Shown: piece by piece, positions 13,995 to 22,066 of the stretch
How positions within the stretch are numbered: the first letter of the stretch is position 1
Layout of the letters: the number at the start of each line of letters is the position of its first letter
Source: JANNRW01 sp031401815
GTDB lineage: Bacteria > Desulfobacterota > Desulfuromonadia > Geobacterales > DSM-12255
NCBI GenBank assembly: GCA_031401815.1
Contig: JANNRW010000001.1
Location: 1-22,066 of the forward strand
Direction: 5' to 3'
DNA length: 22,066 nucleotides
The notes under the pieces: model-generated
Databases searched by the model: none
The model's input: only the letters and a program-made list of their open reading frames with translations
What the model was told of the DNA's origin: nothing
Made by a program: the position numbers and the translations under genes

Positions 13995-15519
13995 CTCAGG
14001 CCAGAAGATGATTCCAATGCTGATTGTCTTGGGGGTATTGCTGGTTTTTGTTGTCGCAGGGCTAATGTACAAGGCCAGAGAGCAGCCCGGTTATGGTGTC
14101 TCCGGGAGCCATGCAGGCTGTATGGGGGGGGGCGCGGCAATTGCCAGCAACTGGATGAGCGCGGCAAGTTTTCTCGGCATTGCCGGTCTTATCTATCTGT
14201 ACGGCTACGCAGCCCTGGCCTATGTCATCGGCTGGACCGGGGGGTATGTTCTCCTGCTCGTGCTGCTTGCAGGGCAGTTGCGCCGTTTCGGCAAATACAC
14301 TGCGCCCGATTTTATTGGCGAGCGGTACGACTCGCCAGGTGCGCGTCTCTTGTCCGCCATAATTTCTGTAGCTATTACACTTATCTACAGTGTGGCTCAG
14401 TTCAAGGGTATAGGGATTGTCTTTTCCTGGCTGCTGGGCATTAACTACACAAGCGGTGTTATTCTTGGCGCTTCCATTCTCATGGGGTACATTATCCTTT
14501 CCGGAGTGCTGGGTGTTGCCCGGAGCCAGCAGCTCCAGTATTTCGTGCTGATTGTATCTTTCATCCTGCCACTGATGTTTCTTGCCTATCGACTCGGCTA
14601 CTTCTGGATACTCCCCCAGTTCGGCTACGGCAAGGCGATGACAGATCTTGCCCTTGAGTTCAACATTAATATTGCTGCAACCCCTTTCAGGGAACTTGGG
14701 CTCTTTCACTGGACAGCGCTCTGCTTTACCTTGATGCTCGGTACGGCAGGGCTTCCTCATGTTCTTTCACGTTTCTATACAGTCTCCAACATCCGGGACG
14801 CACGCTGGAGTGTTGTCTGGGGGCTCTTTTTCATTGCACTGATTTACTGGTCAGCCCCGGCCTACGCCATTTTCGGCAGGCTGCTGGAGGCTCGCGCAGG
14901 GATGTTCCTCCCTCCTGAAATCGCTCATAAGATGGCTGATATTGTTGTCCTTAGAACAGCTCTCATGGGGGGGCTCCCTGAATGGCTCGTCGGCATTTTG
15001 GCGGCTGGAGCGGTGAGCGCATCATTTTTTACAGTTGCCGGTCTCCTGATGACAGGCGCAGCATCAGTTTCTTATGACATCTATTACCGGCTGATCAACC
15101 CTCACGCAAGCGAAGGAGCCAGGATGAAGCTGGCAAAAGCAGCTACTCTGGTTCTTGCCCTTATTGTGCTATGTGGTGCGCTTGACCCGCCCGGGCTTAT
15201 CGCGGAAATTGCTGCCGTGGCTTTTGCGCTTGCCGGCAACACCATCTTCCCGGCGTTTCTTCTTGGCATATGGTGGGGGGGGACAAACAGGCAAGGTGTT
15301 ATTGCCGGGATGCTGTCCGGAGTCTTGATCACTTTCAGCCAGCCCCTTTTCGGAGGGTTTGTTCCGGTTGTAAATACCATCTTTCCGCTTACGGCTTCTG
15401 CCTTGTGCGGCGCTCCGCTTGTCATTTTTGTCATGATCCTTGTTTCAAGATTTACCGAGCCTCCACCGGAAAGAATAAGGCGGTTTCTTGCTGAAGAGGT
15501 TCATGGTCATCTTGAGTAA
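13987..15519 (+). CDS. Sodium:solute symporter (SSS family), probable acetate/monocarboxylate permease
   Basis: This 510-residue inner-membrane protein has about 13 hydrophobic segments and SSS hallmarks: MGGGAAIASNWMSAASFLGIAG (46-67 region), TAPDFIGERYDSPGARLL (105-122), GTAGLPHVLSRFYTVSN (about 252-268) and AAGAVSASFFTVAGLLMTGA (about 338-357), which are nearest to the ActP acetate/glycolate permease branch. It overlaps the DUF4212 gene by eight bases. Uptake of acetate or a similar short organic acid with sodium fits a metal-reducing, acetate-oxidising lifestyle; the actual substrate is inferred. Confidence 0.92.
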   Translation: MIDSGQKMIPMLIVLGVLLVFVVAGLMYKAREQPGYGVSGSHAGCMGGGAAIASNWMSAASFLGIAGLIYLYGYAALAYVIGWTGGYVLLLVLLAGQLRRFGKYTAPDFIGERYDSPGARLLSAIISVAITLIYSVAQFKGIGIVFSWLLGINYTSGVILGASILMGYIILSGVLGVARSQQLQYFVLIVSFILPLMFLAYRLGYFWILPQFGYGKAMTDLALEFNINIAATPFRELGLFHWTALCFTLMLGTAGLPHVLSRFYTVSNIRDARWSVVWGLFFIALIYWSAPAYAIFGRLLEARAGMFLPPEIAHKMADIVVLRTALMGGLPEWLVGILAAGAVSASFFTVAGLLMTGAASVSYDIYYRLINPHASEGARMKLAKAATLVLALIVLCGALDPPGLIAEIAAVAFALAGNTIFPAFLLGIWWGGTNRQGVIAGMLSGVLITFSQPLFGGFVPVVNTIFPLTASALCGAPLVIFVMILVSRFTEPPPERIRRFLAEEVHGHLE

Positions 15520-15539
15520 ACCTAAAAGCAGCAGTTGCA

Positions 15540-15680
15540 CCACAGAGACGCGGAGAGCACAGAGAAAATCACAGAGCTTTATTGTAAGCAAAGCATAATC
15601 TGAAAGGTGAAAATGACTTGAACCGCTGTAATCGCATAACTGATTGTAATGCTTGTCTCCGTGTCTCTGTGTCTCTGTGG
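15540..15680. repeat. Imperfect inverted pair of CCACAGAGAC-type repeats flanking ~90 bases
   Basis: The left arm (15540-15567) starts CCACAGAGACGCGGAGAG and the right arm (15655-15680) is its imperfect inverse, ending CTCTGTGTCTCTGTGG. The outermost ten bases (15540-15549 and 15671-15680) are perfectly complementary. The enclosed segment carries further short matches (TTGTAAGC and GCATAATC against GATTGTAATGC). No coding frame is apparent in the 15520-15758 gap. It may be a small non-autonomous mobile or REP-like element; a related copy lies at 12304-12320. Confidence 0.65.
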
Positions 15681-15758
15681 CAAAGGCTTTTTCTTAGGCA
15701 AATGAGGCTAGGCATTGATCAATGAATGCCGGTAAAGCCCAAAAGAGGTAGTCAGAGG

Positions 15759-16556
15759 ATGAAGATAAGTCTCTCAACCGGAACTCTGCATACCCTTCCA
15801 CTGCCAAGGATATTCGAGGTAGCAAGGGAGCTGGGATTTGACGGCATAGAGCTGATTATCAATCAGAAGTTTGAGAAGTTGAACGGTGTCCAGCTTGTTG
15901 AAGAGTTGCAGCAACTGGTACCTGTGTTATCCATCCATGCGCCTTTCATGCCCCTTGATGGATGGGGCTCTCCGGAAAACTCCTTGCGACGCAGTGTTGA
16001 GCTGGCAGATAAATGCTCTGTTCCGCTCGTAAATTTTCATCCACCATCATGGATGGGTCTGGAGATTGGTTTCTGGCGATGGCTTTACACGGTTCGCGAT
16101 TTTCAGAAAGAGATTGGAACCGAAAATGTCAAGGTGACTCTGGAGAACATGCCCTGGGTAGGTGATTATAAAATCAATCCGCACATTCTGTCCAATACCC
16201 GAAAACTGATCGATTTTATTCAGGAAAGAAATCTTTATATGACTTTTGACTGCACACACATGGGGTCAGGCAAGGCAAATTTCATCAATGATTTCTACCT
16301 CTGTTACAATAGCGGACGGATAAGTAACATTCACTTTTCAGACTATGGGCATGGGAAGGAACATCTGATCCCAGGTCATGGTATGCTCCCTCTTACCAGA
16401 TTCCTGAATCATCTGCGAAGTACCGAGTACAGCGATACTGTTACTCTGGAGCTCTCCCCCAAGGAGTTTTCAAAGGATGAATCTATAATGAAGGCAAGTC
16501 TTGCCGAGATACTGGCTTATCTGCGCAGAGAGACGGCCAAAGAACAACTGCCGTAA
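15759..16556 (+). CDS. Sugar phosphate isomerase/epimerase-like TIM barrel (AP endonuclease family 2)
   Basis: The 265-residue product has the metal-dependent xylose-isomerase-like barrel: MKISLSTGTL, GFDGIELII (26-34), LSIHAPF with H60, VNFHPPSW with H94, TLENMPW with E129, TFDCTHMG with D164/H167, NIHFSDYGHGKEHLIPGHG (190-208) and TLELSP with E231. These His/Asp/Glu positions form the usual di- or tri-metal site, so activity on a sugar phosphate or cyclitol is likely; a DNA-repair role is possible but less so given the isomerase-like signature. ATG 15759 follows AAGAGG at ten bases and gives the typical N-terminus; an in-frame ATG at 15726 would add eleven residues. It is 19 bases upstream of the ExeA-like gene and presumably co-transcribed. 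Confidence 0.85.
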   Translation: MKISLSTGTLHTLPLPRIFEVARELGFDGIELIINQKFEKLNGVQLVEELQQLVPVLSIHAPFMPLDGWGSPENSLRRSVELADKCSVPLVNFHPPSWMGLEIGFWRWLYTVRDFQKEIGTENVKVTLENMPWVGDYKINPHILSNTRKLIDFIQERNLYMTFDCTHMGSGKANFINDFYLCYNSGRISNIHFSDYGHGKEHLIPGHGMLPLTRFLNHLRSTEYSDTVTLELSPKEFSKDESIMKASLAEILAYLRRETAKEQLP

Positions 16557-16575
16557 TCAAGGAAGAGGTGTTGAA

Positions 16576-17757
16576 ATGTATCGGCAGTTTTTCGGCTTCA
16601 GGGAACCCCCTTTCGCACTGACCCCCAACCCGGATTTTCTATTTATGAGCAGTCAGCATCAGGAGGCTTTTGCGCATCTCCTTTATGCTATTGATACCCG
16701 TGCAGGTTTTATTGAACTATCCGGTGAAGTCGGTGCAGGCAAAACAACCATAATCCGTACCCTTCTTGGACAACTCGCTCCTGAGCTCTACCGTACTGCG
16801 CTGATATTTAACCCTGCGCTCTCTCCTGCACGACTTCTTCAGGAGGTTTGCCGAGAATTTGGCCTACCTGCGGGAAGCTTTGAAGTCGGTGAACTTCACC
16901 AGCAGCTTAACGAATTCCTTCTTGCTGAAAACAGTGCCGGTCGCAAGGCAGTTCTGGTTATTGATGAGGCACAGAATTTGTCAGTAGAGCTGCTTGAGCA
17001 GATCAGACTGATTTCCAATCTGGAAACCGAACGGGAGAAGTTGATCCAGATAGTACTTGTCGGGCAGCCGGAACTCAAGAGACTGCTCGCCAGGGAGGAG
17101 CTGCGGCAGTTGAACCAGCGGATAACAGTCCGTTATCATCTTAGACCCATGGATACAGGTGATGTCGAACTTTACATCCGCCACAGAGTAAGGGTTGCCG
17201 CAGAAGGGCGAGAGCCGGTGACATTTCTTGCGGCTGCTGTAAAGCGTATCGCCCGTTTTTCAGGGGGTCTCCCGCGTCTTGTAAATGCTGCTTGCGACAG
17301 GGCGCTGCTCCTTGCTTATACTTTAGAGCTAAGAGAGATAACCTCGCAAATGGCGTCCATGGCGATCAAAGATCTTCTCAAGGAGGAGAGAGGGTACAGG
17401 CGGGGCTTTGAACGGGCTGTCATCTATGGGGCACTGCTTGTTACTGTTCTGGTCGGCAGCGGGTTACTGATATCCGGGCTGAAAATGCGGGAACCGGTAG
17501 CAGTTGGCGCAGCTGTAAATCAGGAGCTAAACGGTGTATTGTCCCTTCAGGGGCTGCTGAAAAAAACCGGACACTACACAGGTACACCGGATGGGATCTT
17601 TGATCTGAAAACAGAAAGAGCTGTACGCAGTTTTCAGGGTGCTGAGAGACTTTCAGTAGATGGAAAAGCTGGAGGACAGACCTTGACGCGTCTCTATCAA
17701 AGGACAGGGGGGACATTTTATTCATATACGACCAGGCAGATCACTGAACGTAACTGA
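16576..17757 (+). CDS. ExeA/GspA-like AAA ATPase with transmembrane helix and peptidoglycan-binding domain
   Basis: The 393-residue protein starts MYRQFFGFREPPFALTPNPD, the signature of ExeA-like ATPases. Walker A is GEVGAGKTT (50-58), Walker B VLVIDEAQ (126-133), and GLPRLVNAACDRALLLA (231-247) is the sensor-2-like end of the AAA domain. A single membrane helix spans about 281-302. The periplasmic C-terminus (about 322-374: LQGLLKKTGHYTGTPDGIFD...AVRSFQ...VDGKAG) is a PG_binding_1 domain. In Aeromonas ExeA couples cytoplasmic ATP use to insertion of the type II secretion secretin through peptidoglycan. No secretin gene is adjacent here, so the client system is unknown. AGAGG lies seven bases before ATG 16576. 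Confidence 0.92.
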   Translation: MYRQFFGFREPPFALTPNPDFLFMSSQHQEAFAHLLYAIDTRAGFIELSGEVGAGKTTIIRTLLGQLAPELYRTALIFNPALSPARLLQEVCREFGLPAGSFEVGELHQQLNEFLLAENSAGRKAVLVIDEAQNLSVELLEQIRLISNLETEREKLIQIVLVGQPELKRLLAREELRQLNQRITVRYHLRPMDTGDVELYIRHRVRVAAEGREPVTFLAAAVKRIARFSGGLPRLVNAACDRALLLAYTLELREITSQMASMAIKDLLKEERGYRRGFERAVIYGALLVTVLVGSGLLISGLKMREPVAVGAAVNQELNGVLSLQGLLKKTGHYTGTPDGIFDLKTERAVRSFQGAERLSVDGKAGGQTLTRLYQRTGGTFYSYTTRQITERN

Positions 17758-17907
17758 CTTTTATCCCAAAACTACAGTTAGCCACAGATATAGGCCGATA
17801 ACAGCGGATAAACCATATAAACTGAAGATCATGACGGATGAGTGCATTCAGGTTTATTTCGTGCCTTGCTCCCCTTGCCCCTGAACTCTGATGTTTTTGC
17901 TGACAGT

Positions 17908-20139
17908 TCAGCAGCCTGTCAAGAGGAAAGGGGGCTCTTCAATCTTTCCATTCATATCAACTGCCACCACTCTCTTGTCCAGAAGGGCTTTGATTTCAGC
18001 CGCAGGTAGTGGTCGACTGAAAAAATAGCCCTGCATTTCGTCACACCCCATGTTTCGCAGAAGATTTACCTGTACTCCGGTTTCAACCCCTTCGGCGATC
18101 AGATTAAGGCCAAATCCTCTGGCAATACCGGCGATTGCATTGATAATCGGTGATACACCCTGTTTTTCGGACAGGTCATGGACAAATGACTGGTCAATCT
18201 TGATGGCGCTTATGGGAAAACAGCGCAGATAGTTGAGGGATGAATAACGGGTACCGAAATCATCGATTGAAATCAGCACTCCGCGATTTCGCAGTTCCTT
18301 CATCTTGGCTACAATTCCGGTCGTGTCGTTAAGTAACAGGTTTTCAGTAATCTCTATCTCCAGGTTTTCTCCCGGAATTGAATACTGAACCAGTCTGGAG
18401 AAAATTCGCTCCACGACATCATCTCTTTCAAATTCCACAGGAGAGATATTGACCGCCATCCGCAGATCAAGGTGACCCATAGATCTCCAGTGCGCCAGGT
18501 TGCTGCATGCCTCGCTAAGTACCCAGTCGGTAATCGAGACAATCAGGCCATTCTCCTCTGCAAGCTGGATAAAACCGCCCGGGTTCAAGAGCCCATGAAC
18601 CGGATGCTTCCAGCGAAGCAACGCCTCCACTCCGGTAACATGTCCGTTTTTTGTACTTACCTGTGGCTGAAAGTGCAGCTCAAACTCGTTATTTTGAACT
18701 GCCTTACGCAGTTCATTCTCCAGAATGATCCGATCCTGGGAGAAGGTGTTGATTTCAGGCGAATATACCTGGAAGGTGTTCTTGCCGTTACCCTTGGCTT
18801 TATGCATGGCTATATCTGCATTTCGCAGAAGGATGTCCGGGGTCTCTCCATCACGCGGATAGAGTGCGATTCCGATACTGGCAGTGGCGCGAAATTCAAC
18901 TCCTGCAACCTGATATCCGGTTTTGAAGTCGTCAATTATCTTTTGTCCGATCTGTATTGCGTTTTCAACACTATGCAAATCCGGGAGCAGAGCTGTGAAC
19001 TCGTCCCCCCCCTGGCGGGCAAAGGTGTCTCCGGCGCGGATACAGTTTCGCAGACGCAGCGCCACGTTTTTGAGCAGATCGTCCCCTTCGGCGTGTCCAT
19101 AAGTGTCGTTTACCAGTTTAAAGCGATCCAGGTCTATGAACATGACAGCAAGAAGACCACTATTGCGCTTTGCATGAGTAATGGCCAGTTCAAGCCGGTC
19201 TTTGAAAAGGCGCCGATTGGGCAGGTGGGTCAAAGGATCGTGCAGCGCCTGAAAGGTAATGGTCTCTTCGGCAAGCTTGCGCTCGGTAATGTCGCGTGCA
19301 ACCCCGTAAGTCCCCAGGTAACGCTCTTTTTGTCCGTTCATTTCAGTTGCTGAAGAAGGGCTCTCATAGATGCCGATGGCACTCAGCATGGTTACTACGT
19401 GACGATCCTCGAAGAAGATGAAACTGTTATCCTTTTTGCAATTCAGGCGGATTTCAACATTTGTTGTGGCGCGATTGTCACTGCGTCTTTCATTAAAGGC
19501 GTAAACTGCCCTTTCCAGGTCATCAGGGTGAACTATTGTAAAGTAGGGGCAGCCAATAAGTTCATCTCTGGAAAAACCGAGCAGGGATTCAACCCTTCCG
19601 TTTATGAATGTAAAACATCCTGAGTTATCAAGAGTGTAGATAATATCAGGCGAACTCTCGACGAGAAAACGGTGTAATCTCTCGGACTGTTCAAGCCGTG
19701 CCGCCATCAGGAGATTACTCTGTTTCATCTGCCGATTATGGAGAGCGGCATTAACCTTGTATCGGATCCCTTCCAGTTCATGCGGTTTTCGGACAAAGTC
19801 AACGGCTCCATTGCGAAGCGCCTTTATGGCTGAGTCGATACTGTCGTCACCGCTGATCAGGATAACATCGGTGGCGCTATGATGATTTGCTACCCACTCC
19901 AGAACCTCAAGTCCCGAAATATCCGGCAGATTGATGTCGAGCAGAACCAGAGATATCTCCTTGTTTTTTATCTGGGCGATAGCCTCTGCACCGCTGCCGC
20001 ACTCCAGGAGTTCCCTCCCTTCTTCTTCAAGAAGAGAGCGCATGCTTGAGCGAATGAAATGCTCATCGTCCACTATGAGAATTCTCTGGGTAAACAGGTT
20101 ATTCCTTGGTTCGCTCTCTTTATTAAGAAGATTGTTCAT
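17908..20139 (-). CDS. Response regulator: receiver-PAS-GGDEF-EAL cyclic-di-GMP enzyme
   Basis: The 743-residue protein has a receiver domain (17-130; acidic pocket D24-D25, phospho-acceptor D68 in LLDINLPD, K118), a PAS domain (about 155-285, ending in the PAC-like YGVARDITERK), a diguanylate cyclase domain with intact GGDEF (377-381) and RxxD inhibitory site (R368-D371), and an EAL phosphodiesterase domain with EALLRW (505-510), ITENLLL (597-603), DDFGT (626-630) and AEGVET (682-687). Both catalytic halves look intact, so the direction of activity is probably set by phosphorylation and the PAS ligand. It lies 11 bases behind the histidine-kinase gene with AAGGA between them, so it is the kinase's likely partner. 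It acts in the cytoplasm on cyclic-di-GMP. Confidence 0.95.
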   Translation of the reverse strand: MNNLLNKESEPRNNLFTQRILIVDDEHFIRSSMRSLLEEEGRELLECGSGAEAIAQIKNKEISLVLLDINLPDISGLEVLEWVANHHSATDVILISGDDSIDSAIKALRNGAVDFVRKPHELEGIRYKVNAALHNRQMKQSNLLMAARLEQSERLHRFLVESSPDIIYTLDNSGCFTFINGRVESLLGFSRDELIGCPYFTIVHPDDLERAVYAFNERRSDNRATTNVEIRLNCKKDNSFIFFEDRHVVTMLSAIGIYESPSSATEMNGQKERYLGTYGVARDITERKLAEETITFQALHDPLTHLPNRRLFKDRLELAITHAKRNSGLLAVMFIDLDRFKLVNDTYGHAEGDDLLKNVALRLRNCIRAGDTFARQGGDEFTALLPDLHSVENAIQIGQKIIDDFKTGYQVAGVEFRATASIGIALYPRDGETPDILLRNADIAMHKAKGNGKNTFQVYSPEINTFSQDRIILENELRKAVQNNEFELHFQPQVSTKNGHVTGVEALLRWKHPVHGLLNPGGFIQLAEENGLIVSITDWVLSEACSNLAHWRSMGHLDLRMAVNISPVEFERDDVVERIFSRLVQYSIPGENLEIEITENLLLNDTTGIVAKMKELRNRGVLISIDDFGTRYSSLNYLRCFPISAIKIDQSFVHDLSEKQGVSPIINAIAGIARGFGLNLIAEGVETGVQVNLLRNMGCDEMQGYFFSRPLPAAEIKALLDKRVVAVDMNGKIEEPPFLLTGC

Positions 20140-20150
20140 TTAGTGTCCTT

Positions 20151-22066
20151 TTATGCTTGAGGAAATCTGATTGTAAACTCGGTTCCAGTGCCGGGGGTGC
20201 TTGAGCATTTTATCTCTCCCCCCAGCTTTTCAACAAGTGAAGCGACTATTGAGAGACCGACTCCTGAATTGGCAGGACGCCGATCCGGATCAAGTGGCTG
20301 AAACAGAAGAGCCATGACCTCCGCCGGGATTCCCGGGCCGTTATCGATCAGCTGTATTTCTATGCTTATGGCGCCTTGGACGCTTTCAATCGTCCGGGTA
20401 TTGATCCGCAGGAGCCCTCCGGCAGACATGGCTTCTGCGCTGTTGTTCCAGAGATTGAATAGTATCTGCTTGAGACTGTCACGATCCATTCTGGATGATG
20501 GGAGCTCAGGGGAGAGCTGTTTTTCAATGACAATAGAGCGGGAATTGAAGAGCGTGTCACCGTACAGAGCCAGCAACCCTTCAATTACGGAATTTACGTT
20601 TATGGATTCGACTTCAACCGCCTGCTCCTTGCGGTCGTTCAGGCTCCGGATGATCCTTTCCAGGCGGGCAATCTCATCTTTCAGGATAGAGAGTTCTTCT
20701 TGCACTGCTGGGACTTCACTTATCTTTCCGGAGACAATGTTCAGATAGTTGTTGATGATGCCAAGCGGATTTGCTGTCTCATGTATCGCCTTGCGCAGAT
20801 TCTGTTCAAATTTGAAGGTCAGCTCTGCCTTGACAGACTTTTCCCGCTCTTCAAGGGATCGGTAGGCTTCAAGGCTCTTTGCAGCTATCCGTGCAAAATT
20901 GGTCAATTGCTCAAGGAGATCAAACTTGCTCGCAAATTGATCACGACTTAGCCCGAACAACATAACGCCATGAATATGTTTGCCGGTATCCATCGGTATG
21001 CATAGCAACCCTTCACTACGGAGTGCTCTGGAGAGCTGGATATCGACAAGGGGGGAAGATGACCCGGTTTCCGGATCAAAAGAGGAGCAGGGTCTCTTCT
21101 CCTTTACTGCACGTACCAAAAGACTGTTGGATGATTCAATTTCAATTTTTGACAGAAGAGGCGACTCCCCCTCCATTGATCCGGCATACACGAGCCTGGA
21201 AGCTGAATCCTGAAGCAGGAAAACCGGTCGTCTGAGGCCAAACAGGATGCTGGAGGCTTCGCGCAGTGCGCGGAACAGATCTGCCTCGCAAGAAAAGGAA
21301 GATAACTCCTGCTGCACTGATTGCATTACAGCCCTGTTGCCTAGGAACCCATCCAGTTGATCCTGAGCGGACTGCTTCTCGCCGGTCTTCTGGAATACAG
21401 GTTGTCCAGAGGGGAAGTGACCGGATATATGGCTGTTATCGGTCTGGATATCTGTTACACCAAGAAGGGTTGCCGTTTCTGAGAGTTTAATCCGTGAATG
21501 TTGACAGGCTTTGTCTATAGATGCGATGTCGATGCCGAGTATTTCGGAAACTGTTGCAAGGTTATTGCTGTTTTGACTGATATTGATATCTGCTTGATTT
21601 TCGGCAAGAAGATGAGCCGACCAGAGTATCCGGCTGAGCAGGTCTGTTGATCTGATCTCTTCCGCACTGTTTTTGTGGAACAGTACGGCATCAGCCATAA
21701 AGGATTGCAGCTCCCAATGGTCAATCAACTGAGTGCCTGCATTTATGAAGGCAGAATTCAGAACGGTTTCTCCGGAATCAGGAAGCGCCTTTTCATCTTT
21801 CAGATCAACGGATGGCTTGTCCTGTACCCCTTCCGGCAGAAGCAACCGGCCAATGTCATGTAAAAGCCCAGCCAGATAGGCCTCGCCAGAATCCTTGAAG
21901 TTGACCCCCCTTGAGAGTGCGGATGCAAGTTCAGCGACAAGAAGAGAGTGTTTCCAGAATTCAGGATAGGCAGTATTATTTACAGATATGGCGCGAGTAT
22001 GATTGGTTCCTGTGGCAATGCTCCCAATAATAATGCGCAGCAGGGGGCGGCCAATCAATTCCAGTG
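20151..22066 (-). CDS. HDOD-GAF-histidine kinase (N-terminus beyond window edge)
   Basis: The visible ~637 residues read through the window edge (CTG GAA TTG at 22064-22056 continue the frame), so the TTG at 22058 is not a start. In order: the C-terminal part of an HDOD domain (FWKHSLLVAELA and AGLLHDIGRLLLPEG, residues 35-77 from 22058), a linker, a GAF-like domain (about 255-395), a dimerisation domain with H426 in IHETANPLGIINNYL, and a HATPase domain with FNLWNNSAEAM (534-544), DNGPGIP (572-578), GVGLSI (599-604) and a final GTGTEFTIRFP. There is no membrane segment in the visible part. It probably phosphorylates the receiver-GGDEF-EAL protein encoded next in the same operon. HDOD-kinase fusions are a known feature of Geobacter-type genomes. 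Confidence 0.92.
   Translation of the reverse strand, partial: LELIGRPLLRIIIGSIATGTNHTRAISVNNTAYPEFWKHSLLVAELASALSRGVNFKDSGEAYLAGLLHDIGRLLLPEGVQDKPSVDLKDEKALPDSGETVLNSAFINAGTQLIDHWELQSFMADAVLFHKNSAEEIRSTDLLSRILWSAHLLAENQADINISQNSNNLATVSEILGIDIASIDKACQHSRIKLSETATLLGVTDIQTDNSHISGHFPSGQPVFQKTGEKQSAQDQLDGFLGNRAVMQSVQQELSSFSCEADLFRALREASSILFGLRRPVFLLQDSASRLVYAGSMEGESPLLSKIEIESSNSLLVRAVKEKRPCSSFDPETGSSSPLVDIQLSRALRSEGLLCIPMDTGKHIHGVMLFGLSRDQFASKFDLLEQLTNFARIAAKSLEAYRSLEEREKSVKAELTFKFEQNLRKAIHETANPLGIINNYLNIVSGKISEVPAVQEELSILKDEIARLERIIRSLNDRKEQAVEVESINVNSVIEGLLALYGDTLFNSRSIVIEKQLSPELPSSRMDRDSLKQILFNLWNNSAEAMSAGGLLRINTRTIESVQGAISIEIQLIDNGPGIPAEVMALLFQPLDPDRRPANSGVGLSIVASLVEKLGGEIKCSSTPGTGTEFTIRFPQA

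Noticed and set aside
14062..14760. 232-codon minus-strand frame opposite the symporter gene
   Set aside because: It is antisense to the transmembrane core of an SSS permease and has low-complexity polar composition.
18472..19353. 293-codon plus-strand frame
   Set aside because: It lies wholly antisense to the GGDEF/EAL coding region, which carries conserved motifs across this stretch; it is a shadow frame.

Overview
The window looks like chromosomal DNA of a Geobacter/Trichlorobacter-type member of the Desulfuromonadia (former Deltaproteobacteria). This is inferred from the gene set: an assimilatory sulfate-reduction cluster, an S-box (SAM-I) riboswitch in front of a methionine-pathway PLP enzyme, a DUF4212 + SSS acetate-type permease pair, an HDOD-histidine kinase, a GGDEF/EAL response regulator and an ExeA-like ATPase. 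No rRNA or other taxonomic marker is present, so the placement is tentative. Both window edges cut genes.

Region 1 (1-6771, + strand) is sulfur assimilation: the C-terminal half of a siroheme nitrite/sulfite reductase, a possible 37-residue exported peptide ORF, a cysteine-poor protein of unknown function that may have a radical-SAM-like barrel, a DASS/SLC13 anion transporter with an altered first SNT motif, then cysH, cysD and cysN. CysH carries the CC...CxxC cluster motif of an APS reductase, and CysN has no APS kinase fused to it. The pathway therefore reads as sulfate uptake, APS, sulfite, sulfide without PAPS. CysN carries an unusual C-terminal extension of about 95 residues. Two repeat-built inverted structures lie in the cysH-cysD and cysD-cysN gaps.

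Region 2 (about 6800-10900) looks accessory. It holds, on the minus strand, a lipoprotein alpha/beta-hydrolase behind a predicted outer-membrane barrel gene and a Phd/YefM-ParE toxin-antitoxin pair. It also holds a decayed 3' end of a REP-associated (Y1) transposase, and on the plus strand a PIN-domain protein overlapping a small partner gene.

Region 3 (10899-15519, + strand) starts with a promoter, a complete SAM-I riboswitch and an intrinsic terminator controlling a Cys/Met-metabolism PLP enzyme. It continues with truD and a two-gene sodium:solute symporter operon. Short dispersed repeats with a CCACAGAGAC core lie in the gaps.

Region 4 (15759-22066) has a sugar-phosphate-isomerase-like TIM barrel next to an ExeA-type AAA ATPase with a peptidoglycan-binding domain. 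Convergent to these is a signalling operon encoding an HDOD-GAF-histidine kinase (cut by the window edge) and its probable partner, a receiver-PAS-GGDEF-EAL protein with all expected cyclic-di-GMP synthesis and hydrolysis motifs.
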